Assembly: GCA_001661515.1 (NCBI GenBank)
Contig: LUVW01000045.1
Span: 5,285 to 69,284 of the forward strand
Reading direction: 5' to 3'
From: Capniomyces stellatus
Taxonomy: Eukaryota > Kickxellomycota > Harpellomycetes > Harpellales > Legeriomycetaceae
Length of the DNA: 64,000 bases
In this document: piece after piece, positions 36,391-47,500 of the stretch
Numbering within the stretch: position 1 is the first letter of the stretch
Layout of the letters: each line of letters opens with the position of its first letter
Made by a program: the position numbers and the translations under genes
The notes under the pieces: generated by a model
The model's input: only the letters and a program-made list of their open reading frames with translations
The model's database searches: none
Told to the model about the DNA's origin: nothing

Positions 36391-36953
36391 ATCAAAAATA
36401 ATCCTTTAATAAGCCTTGCACATATTTATAAAAGCTATATATACTTTCCTTTCTTATTGCTTTACAGCTCCCATTTTCTCTTTTAATACTTTTATATATA
36501 AACCATATATACTTTTCTTTTTACTTCACTAAACACAATCGCAACCCTATTACATTATAACCGCCCGGCTTGTGCATACGACTCTGTGTATGCTGTTTCC
36601 TTTTTTGTATTATTTTTGATTGTGTCAAGTGTATATACGTACAGACTTATAGACGGTGGATGTAGACAATACATTGGTTGAGTGATTACCAACTGGAAAA
36701 AAAAGGGGGGGGGGGGAGGATGCCAAATAATCTAGATAACGACCAATTTGTAAAATCTAATGAATATAGGCCACAGTTCGCTAAAAAATTTGCGTCCAAG
36801 CAAGCAAGTTTTAATATAGAAAAGAGACGGGGCTGGTAAGCAATCCCGCTGTCATTTATTTCATCGGGTAAACCATAAATTACAAAAATAGACATACTAA
36901 ATGACAAATCAACCAATCAAGGGAACAACAATACTATAAATGTTTTAAATGCT
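36391..36953. other. Convergent spacer with poly-G run
   Basis: Between the PRELI/UPS stop and the stop of the unknown minus-strand gene. A run of 12 G (36705-36716) precedes a 39-codon plus-strand frame (separate entry). Confidence 0.5.
36720..36839 (+). CDS. Possible short ORF or first exon, 39 codons
   Basis: ATG to TAA frame starting MPNNLDNDQFVKSNEY and ending IEKRRGW. The last codons TGGTAAG also form a 5' splice site (TG|GTAAGC), like many first exons in this window, so this could be the start of a spliced gene. I could not find a following exon on the plus strand before the opposing gene. No family recognised. It could equally be chance. Confidence 0.25.
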   Translation: MPNNLDNDQFVKSNEYRPQFAKKFASKQASFNIEKRRGW

Positions 36954-37683
36954 CTAAATATTTGACACTATTCTGCCTTCTGATCTCGGTGGTTCAATTG
37001 ACTGCACCACGTGGCAATTTCTTCTGCTTCTTAAGATCTGAATAATCCTTTCGTTGTTTCGAGGCCTAGAGTAATTCGAGCGGCTTCTTGTTCTTTGTCG
37101 ATAATTATGTATTGGCTCGTTTAGCGTACTTGAACTAGAGTTAAACCCAGACTCATCGTCTAGTACTGCTGGATATCGAGAGTTTGGTTGCTCTAGTCGC
37201 TCTTCCACACCATCAAACCCTCGGTTTAGCTCGTTCTCTACACTGTTTACCATAATCTCATAGATACTAATCTCCAGGCCTACACTCTCATTGAATGCTT
37301 GAACCCTTGGTTCGACGCTTTGGATATTAGCTTCATTCATACTTGGTGGGTTTCCCCATATTCCTGCTAATTCACCTCTGCTAGATAATCCAACAAAGCC
37401 ATGTTCTTCTATTTGGCTGTCGTTGCGGCTATAGCTTTCAACCTCTATGTGCTCTTGTGCTTCAGAGTCTGTTATATTACTAGCTGCCCGTCTATTATGG
37501 GTTTGTTCTGCTTTTTTTAAATATTAAAACAAATTTTATCCAAGTACTGTTACTGATTAGTCCATTTTGTCTATATACTTATGTTTTATTGTACATTATG
37601 TCACTGCTAGATCTATCAGTATACTACTTTACCTGCTACACAGTATCCTTTGTCATTGCTGCCATCTTTGTACGTAGAGTTGT
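36954..37683 (-). CDS. Unrecognised protein, 3' two exons
   Basis: Two exons are well supported: 37683-37633 (51 nt) and 37510-36954 (185 codons with stop), joined in phase 1 (GYCVA|AEQTHNRR). Both have consensus boundaries (ATATAG acceptor; GTAAAG donor). The protein is hydrophilic and low in hydrophobic core: Asn/Ser/Glu/Arg-rich with SQIEEHGFVGLSSRGELAG, a Ser run (FNSSSSTLNE) and an Arg-rich stretch (YRQRTRSRSNYSRPRNNER) resembling a disordered, possibly RNA-binding or nuclear tail. Upstream exons must exist, because the first listed exon enters in phase 1 with no ATG. Candidates lie at 37690-37900 but junctions could not be matched. Function unknown. Confidence 0.6.
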
Positions 37684-39447
37684 CTATATATTTTGTAAAT
37701 AGTTTTATATATAAATATACCCAGGTTATGATAAAAGTCTTCAAGTTATCCACAAACGCTATTTATTGTGGTTTGACGTCTGCTTAATAAAGTACCACTT
37801 GCCTCTAGAACTTTTCCTGAAAATTGACAAAAGTCTATGTCCAATTGCCCCATTGACAGAAACTCTGACCGACTTGATAGTACGTTTTATGTTGTTGAAC
37901 TTTTTTGACATAACTTAATAATCAGTATAATTATATCTATATGTTACGCCCTTTTCACACTTCCACTGTCCCTGCTGCTTTTGTTCTTCGTCTGCTTATG
38001 GTTCTGTGATTGCTATTGTTAGTGTGACTGTTAGTGTGACTGTTACTGTGGCTTTCTGTGTCTAAATGTGATGCTACAATGCACTAATCTGTTAAATTAA
38101 GACCAACTCTTTTATAAATTAAACTTCCGACTGCTATTTCTTTGTAGAAACCGCTCTCGTTGTTTTCACCGTTGGTGCAAGTTCTTGTTACTGATGTATC
38201 CCTCTCTGCTTTATACCCTTTTGCTTTAAAAACGCTTTAATGGCCAAAATTCTTCTTTCCTTTTACAGGTATACTGTTCTTTGTTGGTACTTGGTCTTGG
38301 TTTATCGCTTAGTCTTTAATGATACTTTGCAGTTTTTTGCTCTAATATTTTGGTTGTGCGCTGTATTGATGGCCTATCCATGTGCTTTTATCTTCTTTTT
38401 TGTTGTTTATAAATAGTTTATACCAAGAGTTTTATAACATTTGTATGTTTGGCTGTTGAAAGAATAGGGTTGGTTCAGTGCCAATGTATATAAGCCAACT
38501 ACATTAGTCCTAGCTATACTCAATATCCATACTGATGCTGTGTGCATGTATTTAGATTGGTTGTACTTGGTACTAAATGCATTTATTGACTGTAGCAATG
38601 TCCTGCAGCTCTGTAAATTGTTTTTTTTTTACCTCAGCTTTCACGACATTAAATATCGCCGTTAATTATAAGCCAATTTTTAAAGGAAAAAATAAATGCA
38701 GATAATTACAACAATGAGGGATGAGTTGACGGTCAAACATCAAATACATAATTTTCTACTTGGTTTTGGTAGTTAGCGTCATGACGCTTAAGATCAATGA
38801 ATTGTCTTTTGAACATTATACTGCAATGATATTCATTGTAAATTTATACTCTAAATTTGACATCTACTTGCAAATCCTTTATTCTCTAAAAGACATTTGA
38901 AGCATATTATTCTCGCTTCTATGAGCTACAAAGAGAAAAATCATTTTTTTTAAATTGCCACTTTTTTTGCGGTTTAGTTGACATTGCGTTTTCATTTTCT
39001 TTCTTTTGTTTTCCCTGTCTATAAAGAAACCCATCCTATTCGGGTTTAATCACTATACTTGTTTCTTAGTTTAAAGAACTGAGCCATGATAAAATATAAA
39101 GACAAGGCGGTTTAGGAAATTTAGCGTTTACATGAACAATTCCACAATGCAAATCATAAATGCAGTTTGATTTTTCAAGTGAAATATGTGTTTATTGGAT
39201 GAATGAAGCCAAAGCGTAGTTGACTGATGATGCAGCAAACTCGTAAAAATCAGAGCGCTCGAAAAATTCCGAATTAATTTATAGGAAATGAACTAACATC
39301 AATTCTTAGTAAATTACCAAAACGTAGACACGTTTAGTATTGCTACTCCTGCTGCTACTTCTGCTGTTACTTCTGCTGTTACTTCTGCTGTTACTCATGT
39401 TGTTGCTCCTGTTGGTATTACCACCGGCATTATTACTCGGAGTTAAT
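37684..39447. other. Region with possible unassigned minus-strand exons
   Basis: No complete gene can be built. Two minus-strand open stretches look coding-like: about 37905-37770 (reading SVRVSVNGAIGHRLLSIF) and about 38250-38095 (reading RTCTNGENNESGFYKEIAV). They may be 5' exons of the unknown gene ending at 36954. Splice phases that would join them were not found. The rest is AT-rich. Confidence 0.35.
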
Positions 39448-41109
39448 CTAGGCATTGATGTTCCTGGTTGACGACTTGCCGGAAAACTGTTCATCTGGCG
39501 CTTTACCTCTGGGATAAATGTAGCTTTCGCTAGAGTCCTCAGAGTCAGATGTTGAGTAAAAAGACACACCATCCACTCCAACACTATGTCCTCTTACAAT
39601 CACACCGTCTGTATGACCAATGGAACCTCCAGCTGTTGGTAACTTTAGCACAGAAATAGCCGAGCTATCGTCATTTACGATTTCAACTTTTATGCTCTTT
39701 TGTTTAAATAGGTTTAAAACGTCCGATTCTGTTTCACTTTTTGATGGCAAATAAAATATGTTTCTATATACATCGCTGCGTTCATTATTACATATTTTGT
39801 ACAGTTTGTTTTCTTCTTTTGGGCTGCTCTTCAAAAATCCTATTCCAGGCTTACAGCAGTCCAGCATAGTACTAAGTCTGGACCTGGGCCTTCCTTTGAA
39901 TATACATTTTGTTTGAGTTTTTAGTTTGAGTCTTTGATTTAAACTTATAGTCAAACATTAAAATGTTGGTCGGCTACATCGAGTTTTGGCATTTGACTGA
40001 AAATATTTAAACATGGCTAGTGTAATACAAAATAAAAAGTCACCTTCGCCAACTGCTTGAATTTTATCTATAAATATCCTATAATCCCTTAGAGCCGAGT
40101 TTACGTCCTGGGTCATAAACTTTTTGCTTTTTTCTTCTTTAAAAAAGACAGCCTCGGCATTTTTCATCTCCAACTGGCATTTGTATTTCTCAAGCACGCT
40201 TTCCAGCCGTGCTACTTTTACTAAAATAACAAGATAAAATAAAATAAAACTACCAGCAAAAATACTACACTGATACTTTTTACTTGGCCGAGAACGCAAA
40301 CGTAACAACTCAAAAACTCACTTACAATTATAGTTACTGATACCTGGCGCGTGTTTGTCGACAGATATATTTCCCTTGACTATGATCTCAAAGGCCTTTG
40401 AGTACCCGCTGAAATCTTTAGCTTTGTTGAGCTTTTTGCGTTTCTAAAGGAATTCATGATTTTTTTTTGGAGGAATATTAAAGCGCTTGGGCCTTTTGTA
40501 AATACAGTTTAGTGTTGAAAGTACCCATAAAAACTAAGCAATATAAAATAATGGATGGATGGATGGATGGATGGATGGATGGACTTGCTTTCATGGCTCT
40601 GGAAATACAAACTTGCACTTTTGGTAACCTGATAATTGGGCTGATGTAATTGTGCTCAAGATCAAACTGTGAGCCATCAGACTCGAAGCACAAAACCTCC
40701 TTTTCGCAATTCAAGCAGACAACAACGTTGTAGGAATTGTCGTTAGATTCGACGCAATATAACCTGACTAGCTCAATGTGTTTCTATTATGAAATTATAA
40801 AAATAGGGTAAAAATAATGAACTAATATCAACAAACAATAAATAAAAACGTAACACTGTGTTTATTAAAGTAACGCGAGTACATAATCAAGGACGAAGTT
40901 TTTGTGTGTGTGTGTGTGTGTGTGTGTATTGATGCTCTTACTATTGTAGCCTCGCTGACTTTCAGAATGACTTGTTTCCATTGCCTTTTTTCTACACTCC
41001 TTCTTTCCCAAGCTGATTTTATTGACTCCCTTTCCCTTAAAACACTGACATTTAGACATCGACACGAGTACATTTGGCTGTTTAATTGATGGCTGTGCAA
41101 TGTTTCCAC
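39448..41109 (-). CDS. Unrecognised five-exon protein
   Basis: Exons: 41109 (or ATG at 41074) to 40942, 40783-40589, 40443-40326, 40220-40044, 39893-39448; about 367 aa with all phases consistent. Visible parts: a basic helical N-terminus (ESIKSAWERRSVEKRQWKQV), a beta-rich block with paired cysteines (RLYCVESNDN, VVVCLNCEKEVLCFESDGS), a Lys-rich segment (KRKKLNKAKDF), a coiled-coil-like helix (LESVLEKYKCQLEMKNAEA) and an acidic Ser-rich tail (YSTSDSEDSSESY). I do not recognise the family. The second intron appears to be GC-AG (GCAAGT donor at 40588), the only donor that keeps the frame. Introns 1 and 2 contain TG and ATGG microsatellites. A GTAAAG donor inside the last exon (after YIYPRG) leaves the true C-terminus open. 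Confidence 0.6.
40551..40583. repeat. ATGG tetranucleotide repeat (8 copies)
   Basis: Exact tandem ATGG on the plus strand. It lies in the second intron of the unknown gene, beginning 5 nt after the GC donor on the minus strand. Confidence 0.9.
40903..40927. repeat. TG dinucleotide repeat
   Basis: About 12 exact copies of TG within the first intron of the unknown minus-strand gene, about 15 nt inside its 5' splice site. Confidence 0.9.
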
Positions 41110-42714
41110 TTGCTATTTATTCAAGTAGACCTTTATGTTTTAAATTATAAAGTTGGAAGGTGTGGGCTGTTTATAATACAAACAAGTTTAGTTAATGAAT
41201 CAGTAAGTAGCGCGTCGGCAGTCATGAAATAGAAAAATAAAGCTTCTTGTTGCGTATTTCATCCCAAAAACTTATCGAAGATTAAGAGTAAATGTACAAT
41301 TATTTAGTACACTAATATCTTGAAAACCCAGCACACAGTATCTTGTATGTGTGGCATGTTTGCACTTTGTATAACGACCAGACAAAAAAAAAAAGAGCTT
41401 TGTTGCTCGATGTATTATGGTCGCTGTGTGATTTCACTGTTTGTGGTGTAGCACTTTGTATGCTACGTGTTTAATTCACATAATTTAGAAACGACATGCG
41501 CAACAGTTTATTAGCGATACAAGTCCACTATGCATATATTAAACATTTGATTTAGTGAAGAAGAGATGAAATGTTGCAAAGGTTTTGGTGTAGTGATAGG
41601 TGATATTTTTTTTTGCGTTGTATGGATAAAAGCGGATTTTGGGTTATACTCTAAAGTAACCATAAAACTTTTGCCTCTACTGTCTCTATTGGGTTGGTTC
41701 GTATTCTAGGATTATTTTGGCTGTGGAAATAGCATGGGTTTAATTAAAACAAAAGACAGCATTAATTATCAGCTATAGACTATTGATAGTAAATCAACTA
41801 CTTTCTAGTACCGGTGTACAGGAGAAAAACCTTGTTTTGAGACTTTTTTTTTTAGGGGTTTGGGCATTCTAAAGGGTTTAAGGTTGTATTTCAATAAGAC
41901 CTTTTTGTCGAGGCTGGCCTTTCTAATTTAGACATTTGAGGGTTTAAAAGTGTTTGCATGTATGTAATTGTGCTAATTAAAGAGTGAAACAAGCAATATT
42001 CGAGTTAATATGGCGGTTTGTGGTTTAATTAAACGTTGTACGCCCGAATCTATCTCGAATGCTATCGACTGAAAGAGCTAAATAACTGGAAGAAACAAAG
42101 AGATGGTCTTATATTGTCTGTGTAAATGTAGATTATGCGTGGATTTGGAAAAACGCTATGTGACATAAAAGTAAATACAATGCAAACAAAGTAAAGAGGG
42201 ATTTTGCGTAAAACGAGCATGGAAATGAAAGAATGTTAGTAAATAATCAAATACATTTGATTATTGTTTTATTAAAACCACGAGAACGAAAAATGAATGT
42301 ATAAAACGATAAAAACAACTAGAAGATTGTTTTGTAAAAATAAATAGTTGAGAAAATGGTCTTCTTGTGAGATGCATTATTATGATAGGTATTAAAGAGG
42401 TCGCAGCTAAGAAAGACGAATAAAAGTAAAGTAAAAAAGAGCCGAGCGGAATAACAGTGCAGTAAAACAGACCACCAACCTGGCAGAATCAATTTAGTCG
42501 AGGCTAAGGAGAGGTTGTAGAGAGGTATGAGAGAGGTATGAGAGAGCATGAAGCAAAGAGAAGAGGGGAAGTATAAAGGCAGAGTGAGAGCAAATCGCTT
42601 GTTATATTGTAAAGAGGGAGGGCGAGAGGGGAAGGGAGGGGTGAAAATCTAGAAAGAGAAAATGAAGAAGCTTATTGACCCGCTTTGATGTGCTTGGACA
42701 GGTCTAGAGACTCA
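41110..42714. other. Intergenic region, 1.6 kb
   Basis: Upstream of the unknown gene and downstream of CHS7. AT-rich with an A/G-rich stretch at 42420-42660 on the plus strand. I see no gene or notable repeat. Confidence 0.5.
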
Positions 42715-44552
42715 TTAGAACTTGTACATTGCAGAAAACTCGTCAACTTCGTCTATAAAGGAAACAAATTATTAAGATTGTCAACAAATTTTTTTTTAAT
42801 AAAAAACCGATTTATGTTAAATTAGGTTAAATGGGAATTGAAAAAAGTATGCTTGAACAAAAGCAAAAAACAAAAAAACAAAAACGTAAATGATTGTAAA
42901 TCAGTTTTACCTTCGGTAATAGAATTCCAGAATCTGAACACACAGTATATTGTGATGGCGTCAAATAATGTGCTAAACATTGAACCGTCGATGGTTTTAG
43001 AAGTACCTGCACATATTGTGGAGCTGATAACAATTGAAAAAACCAAAGAAATAGCTGTTGTAATCAGACCAGCAACAAGCCACACTATATAAAACATAAT
43101 CAAAAGGTTAGTTTGGCTGACAAGTCTGTAAAGTTAATTCCAGTTGAAGAAAGAAGGGATGTAAAAATAAAAAAAGAGAGAAAAAAATAAGGCTTACATA
43201 GAGGCATTCTGACTGCCAAGAACTTGATCACAATAACGGTCTGTGTAGCAAAGTAAACAACAATTACTACAGCAGGTATTATCAGTTGCAAAATAAACAC
43301 TGTGGCCGAATTAAACGGCTTTGAGCCAATTATTGCAAAGTTGTTTGTCAAGTTGAATAAAATGTCGGCTGCAAAATAACCCGCTAGACAGAACGAGATG
43401 AGCATGGTTGTCAACATGAGCTATTAACAGTAGCAGAATCAAACAGGCGGCACAAATAAACAGCGGTTAGAATTTATCAAAGGTGTCAAAAAAAAATATA
43501 AATTTGTGGTGAAAAAAAGTGTAAAGCAGCGCTTTTGGCTGTGAGCTTACAAATATTGAAACTGCTGAACCGTCGGGTATTATTTGGAATCCTATTGGTT
43601 ACAACCAAGAAAAAGCAAAGAAAAGTACAGCGTTTTTTTGTTTAGTTTGTAGGCAGACTTTTAAAATCCCCACCAATAGCAAATAAGAATAGCGGATAAT
43701 GCTGCTAAAATACAAGTATGACTTACCAACAAAACCAAAGAAGAGTAAGGCCCAGAACACCATAAACATGGAGGCCGTGACACCCATTAAAAGCCACTAT
43801 TTAATGTACAGATTCAGAGCCAAGTAAGTAAACGTTCCATAACTCAACCAGCAAATAACACGTATAGGTATGATCCGCCTCATTTAAAAGGCTTGTTTGG
43901 TTATATTTATTTGTAGTTACCCGATTAACTGTAAAGTTTTCGAACTCCATGGACCACCCAAGAATTCCAAAAATACAGGCAATAAAAATAGAGGCCAGGA
44001 ACAAGGTCATTTCTCTGCGTCCTATAAAAACCAAGGTTCATTTAAAGAATGTTAGCTTTGTTAACACAGCCATTTGTTTCTGTGTGTTACAAACATTGAA
44101 ACGCTTTATATCAGGGTATAAACAAGGTGTGTGTTTTTAACTACATTCTTGTTTTTATTATTAAACTTACCAACAGCTGCAACCTTATTATTCGATTTTA
44201 TCATCAGTATAACCACAAAGATGGCTGTTATAATCAGCGCACAGAAGTTGCCTACAAAACATAATTCAGAGCCAAAGCCAAAGTCAAACGTTTGTTTGTT
44301 TTAGTCCCCCTCCAGTTCCAAACAAATAGAAACAAGGTGTATATATATTTAGCCTTGGTTTAGCTATACCAAGTATCAAGCTGCCCCGCTAAAAGCAGGT
44401 TCTGTAAACCACTTACCAATATTTGATATTTGTGCTGAGCCGATACTTATTTTACCAACAACACATTTTGGTGTTAATGATTCGGCAAAATACTGACACA
44501 AAGCAAGGTTTCCATTCTCGCAAATGAACTTGAAGTTCCCAAAGCCCGACAT
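42715..44552 (-). CDS. CHS7: Chitin synthase export chaperone CHS7
   Basis: ER membrane chaperone needed for export of chitin synthase III, a fungal-specific family. Eight exons: 44552-44417, 44251-44171, 44021-43834, 43796-43727, 43591-43551, 43420-43198, 43084-42911, 42752-42715; 316 aa, the length of yeast Chs7. N-terminus MSGFGNFKFICENGNLALC matches the family start. Later blocks are NFCALIITAIFVVILMIK, VGRREMTLFLAS, WLLMGVTASMFMVFWALLFF, GFQIIPDGSAVSIF, RMPLW, SSTICAGTSKTIDGSMF, RFWNSITEG and an acidic-aromatic tail (DEVDEFSAMYKF). Several hydrophobic segments alternate, as expected for its roughly seven-helix topology. The intron between exons 3 and 4 is only 37 nt with a GTTTAC donor. 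All phases agree. It is the best lineage marker in the window. Confidence 0.94.
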
Positions 44553-47500
44553 CTTTTTTTCTCTATTGTGATATTTTGTTCTATGCTACTTTGATACCGA
44601 TAGTCTTGGATTTCAATATTTTCTTCCTTTCTTGGTAAGTCTTTCTTCTTTTTTTTTTAGTTGGCTTCGCGATTCTTAGTTTGTCTATTTGTTTCTTTTC
44701 TATTGTTAATCTAATCTGTATTTATAAAAAAAACGAAGGGGCGAGGGAGAGTAAGTACAAGAAGGTAAATTTCATTAAAGTATCATTCAACAATTGTGCT
44801 GTTCTTTATTTGTTTGTTTGTTATTTAAACGTGTGTCTAGTTGTTTTATTAAGGAGAAAGTTTTGTTTAGTAATAGCAAAACACCCCTCCTATATCATTC
44901 AGAGCTATTTTTTGGTATAGTCACTATTCCTTTTTATCTCATTATACGAGCTCTAAATTTTTGGTTTAATTATACCCACCCTTCATACCTTTTAAATAAC
45001 GCTTACAATTTTGTTGTTTATCTCAACTAATGTAGGAATCAACAAAAAGGTGATTGAGAAAAAAAACAAACACAACAACTCTTAAGGCTTTAATAGATGG
45101 ACTAAATATCCCATTATTTAATCTTGCCTAAATTAGTAACATCCTGTTTCTGTTTCTTTTTCTGCTTCTTTTTCTGTTTCTTTTTCTGTTTCTGTTTCTG
45201 TTTCTTTTTTTCCTTTTTCTTTTTTCATTATAATTTTGATTTTGGTTATATTTTTCATTATATGTTTTTCCTTTTTATTTTTATTTTTATTTTTATTTTT
45301 CATTGCATTTTCCCTTTTATATTTCTTTTCCACTCCTCTTCCATTACATTTTAGTATTTAATCGTTGCTCGCGGCATAGTACTGGCAAGAATAAGGGTAT
45401 GGATCGTGGTGGTTTTTGTTGTGTTTGCACCAGCCACAACTAACTATAGCGTGCTATACCATAATATTGATTAAAGCTCTGCTAAACTACTTACTCTTTA
45501 ATTTTGATCTGGATTCTTGCTTGTAACTTTTCTTTTACATGCTCTTTAATATCTGTCCAAGCTGGTAATATTTATAAGTATAGCTGTTCTGGTTGCACTT
45601 TTCTGCACCTTTCTAGCGTGAAGTGTTGTTTCTAGTATGAAATTGGTCGAGCCTTTTACGTTGCTGCTTTTACTATGTTTTCGATACCAAACTACTCTAC
45701 AGTAATTCTAAATATTTTATATCTTTGAAAAATAATACCCATGAAAGAGAGAAAAAAAAACATCAGTTACATTTTGCCTCTTTACGTTGATTATATTTGA
45801 TTTTTGCGCTTTGGTTTTATTTTTGTATTACTAAAACAAACCAATTTATTTAACTAACCCAATAATACCAACAATTATTACATAACACAAAGCTCACTAT
45901 GTACAATTCAAGTATGTTATAGGAGTCCTCTTTATTTAGGTTAAATGGTTGTGGTTGGTATTTGGCGTTATTTCCGTTTTAAAAAGGTGGCCTTGATTTT
46001 ATTTTAGTAGTTTGCAAAATTCCTCCTATCTAAAACGTTCTCTGCCTTTTCGTTTACCGTGTCCTTAAAACTTTACTATTTTTTTTTCATCTCCTAATTC
46101 TCGTTGGGCGTCTTTATATTTAGGACTGAAATTCATTAACAATCTTTCACCTCCTTTTTTATCAATTGGATATTTCCATTTAGCCATTTATAATCTCATT
46201 GCTCAGCATTTTGCCTCAACCAATAACTTTGTCCAGTTATTTTCCTTTGTTTTCCCCTCCTTTTTACCCAAACAGATTTTTGTGTAGATTTCCTTTTCCT
46301 CTTTGTTTCCAATGGCCAATGTTGTTTATTAAATTGATCCTATTGATTATTCTCTTTTCTTTTGCATGATATTCCACAATTTACAGCCATATTGTTTTTT
46401 AGTCTCCTTTATTTACGCTTTATTCGCCCTTATCATCCCAATCCTTTTACACTTCTAAATCGGTATCAACTCGCCTCAGACTATTTCTCTTCAATAGGCT
46501 TACAAATGTATAACCACTCGGTTTGCCTCTGTTTTTTTTGTATCTCAAAACCCAAAACCCAAAACTCAAAACCTAATACCTAAAACCCAAAACTCAAAAC
46601 TTAAAACTTAAAACTTAAAACAAAACTCAACAACAGACTACAAACTAATTGCATCTATGTTTAAAACGAAAGTCAGGCAATTCCCTCTTGCGCTGCACTG
46701 GTATTGGCATTGAGGTTCATTAATAATAATTTACAAATTCCACATTCGAGCGTTTATTTTACTAATTTGTGCTAAAACTACACTAGCTACATAGAGCCGT
46801 TTTGGAATAAAATATCAACCAAATATGTGCGCTGTGTTCTTAGATTGGCTAGTATTTAGCCATATTTCTAACCAACACTCAAATACATTTGAATTCAACT
46901 ATAAGTGAAGACTTTTTTCTCTAGCTTGAAATTTGACTCGAGATTTAAATTAAGATTTAGTTTTGGTTTTGTATTTGGTTTTGTATTTGGTTTAGATTCA
47001 TTTCTATTTTGCTTTTATTATTGTCATTTTTGTTTATGTTTATGTTATTTCGGCTGTTAATTTGGCTTCAAGCCTGAATCGCACCAATTTAGAAAACAAA
47101 TACATACATTTAATCCACCACAACAAGACCAACTGTACCCACCTTGTACGCTTTATAATTCATTAAACTGACCTAATCACCGAATTCAATATCACATAAT
47201 TTCAAATTGACCAACTTTTTTTTCAACTAAGCCATTTGGCTTGACACGAAAACACTATAACTTTTTATGGCTCTCTTTTAATATTAATATTTATGTTTAT
47301 TTCAACACTAGTAACTACCCCTAAATTGCTCGTAGAAGCTTTTATCATGGATCTGTTGTTTTTTTTTGACCATTTTATTTTTACTTTTCAAGTTTAACCA
47401 AACGGAGCAAAGAATGTCAATAGTTTTAGTCGACTTTGATCGCTTTAATATTTTATTGACTTGTTCTAAAGATAAAAGTTGTAGCGACTTTTATTGATGA

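Noticed and set aside
40221..40308. Apparent transmembrane segment in the open frame 39958-40308
   Set aside because: It is intron translation: a GTAAGT donor at 40325 and acceptor TTTTAG at 40221 remove it, leaving the coiled-coil exon.
40865..41065. Alternative Lys/Cys-rich frame for exon 1 of the unknown gene
   Set aside because: It reaches the GTAAGA donor in phase 1 and yields an immediate stop in exon 2; the frame starting at 41109 or 41074 reaches it in phase 0.
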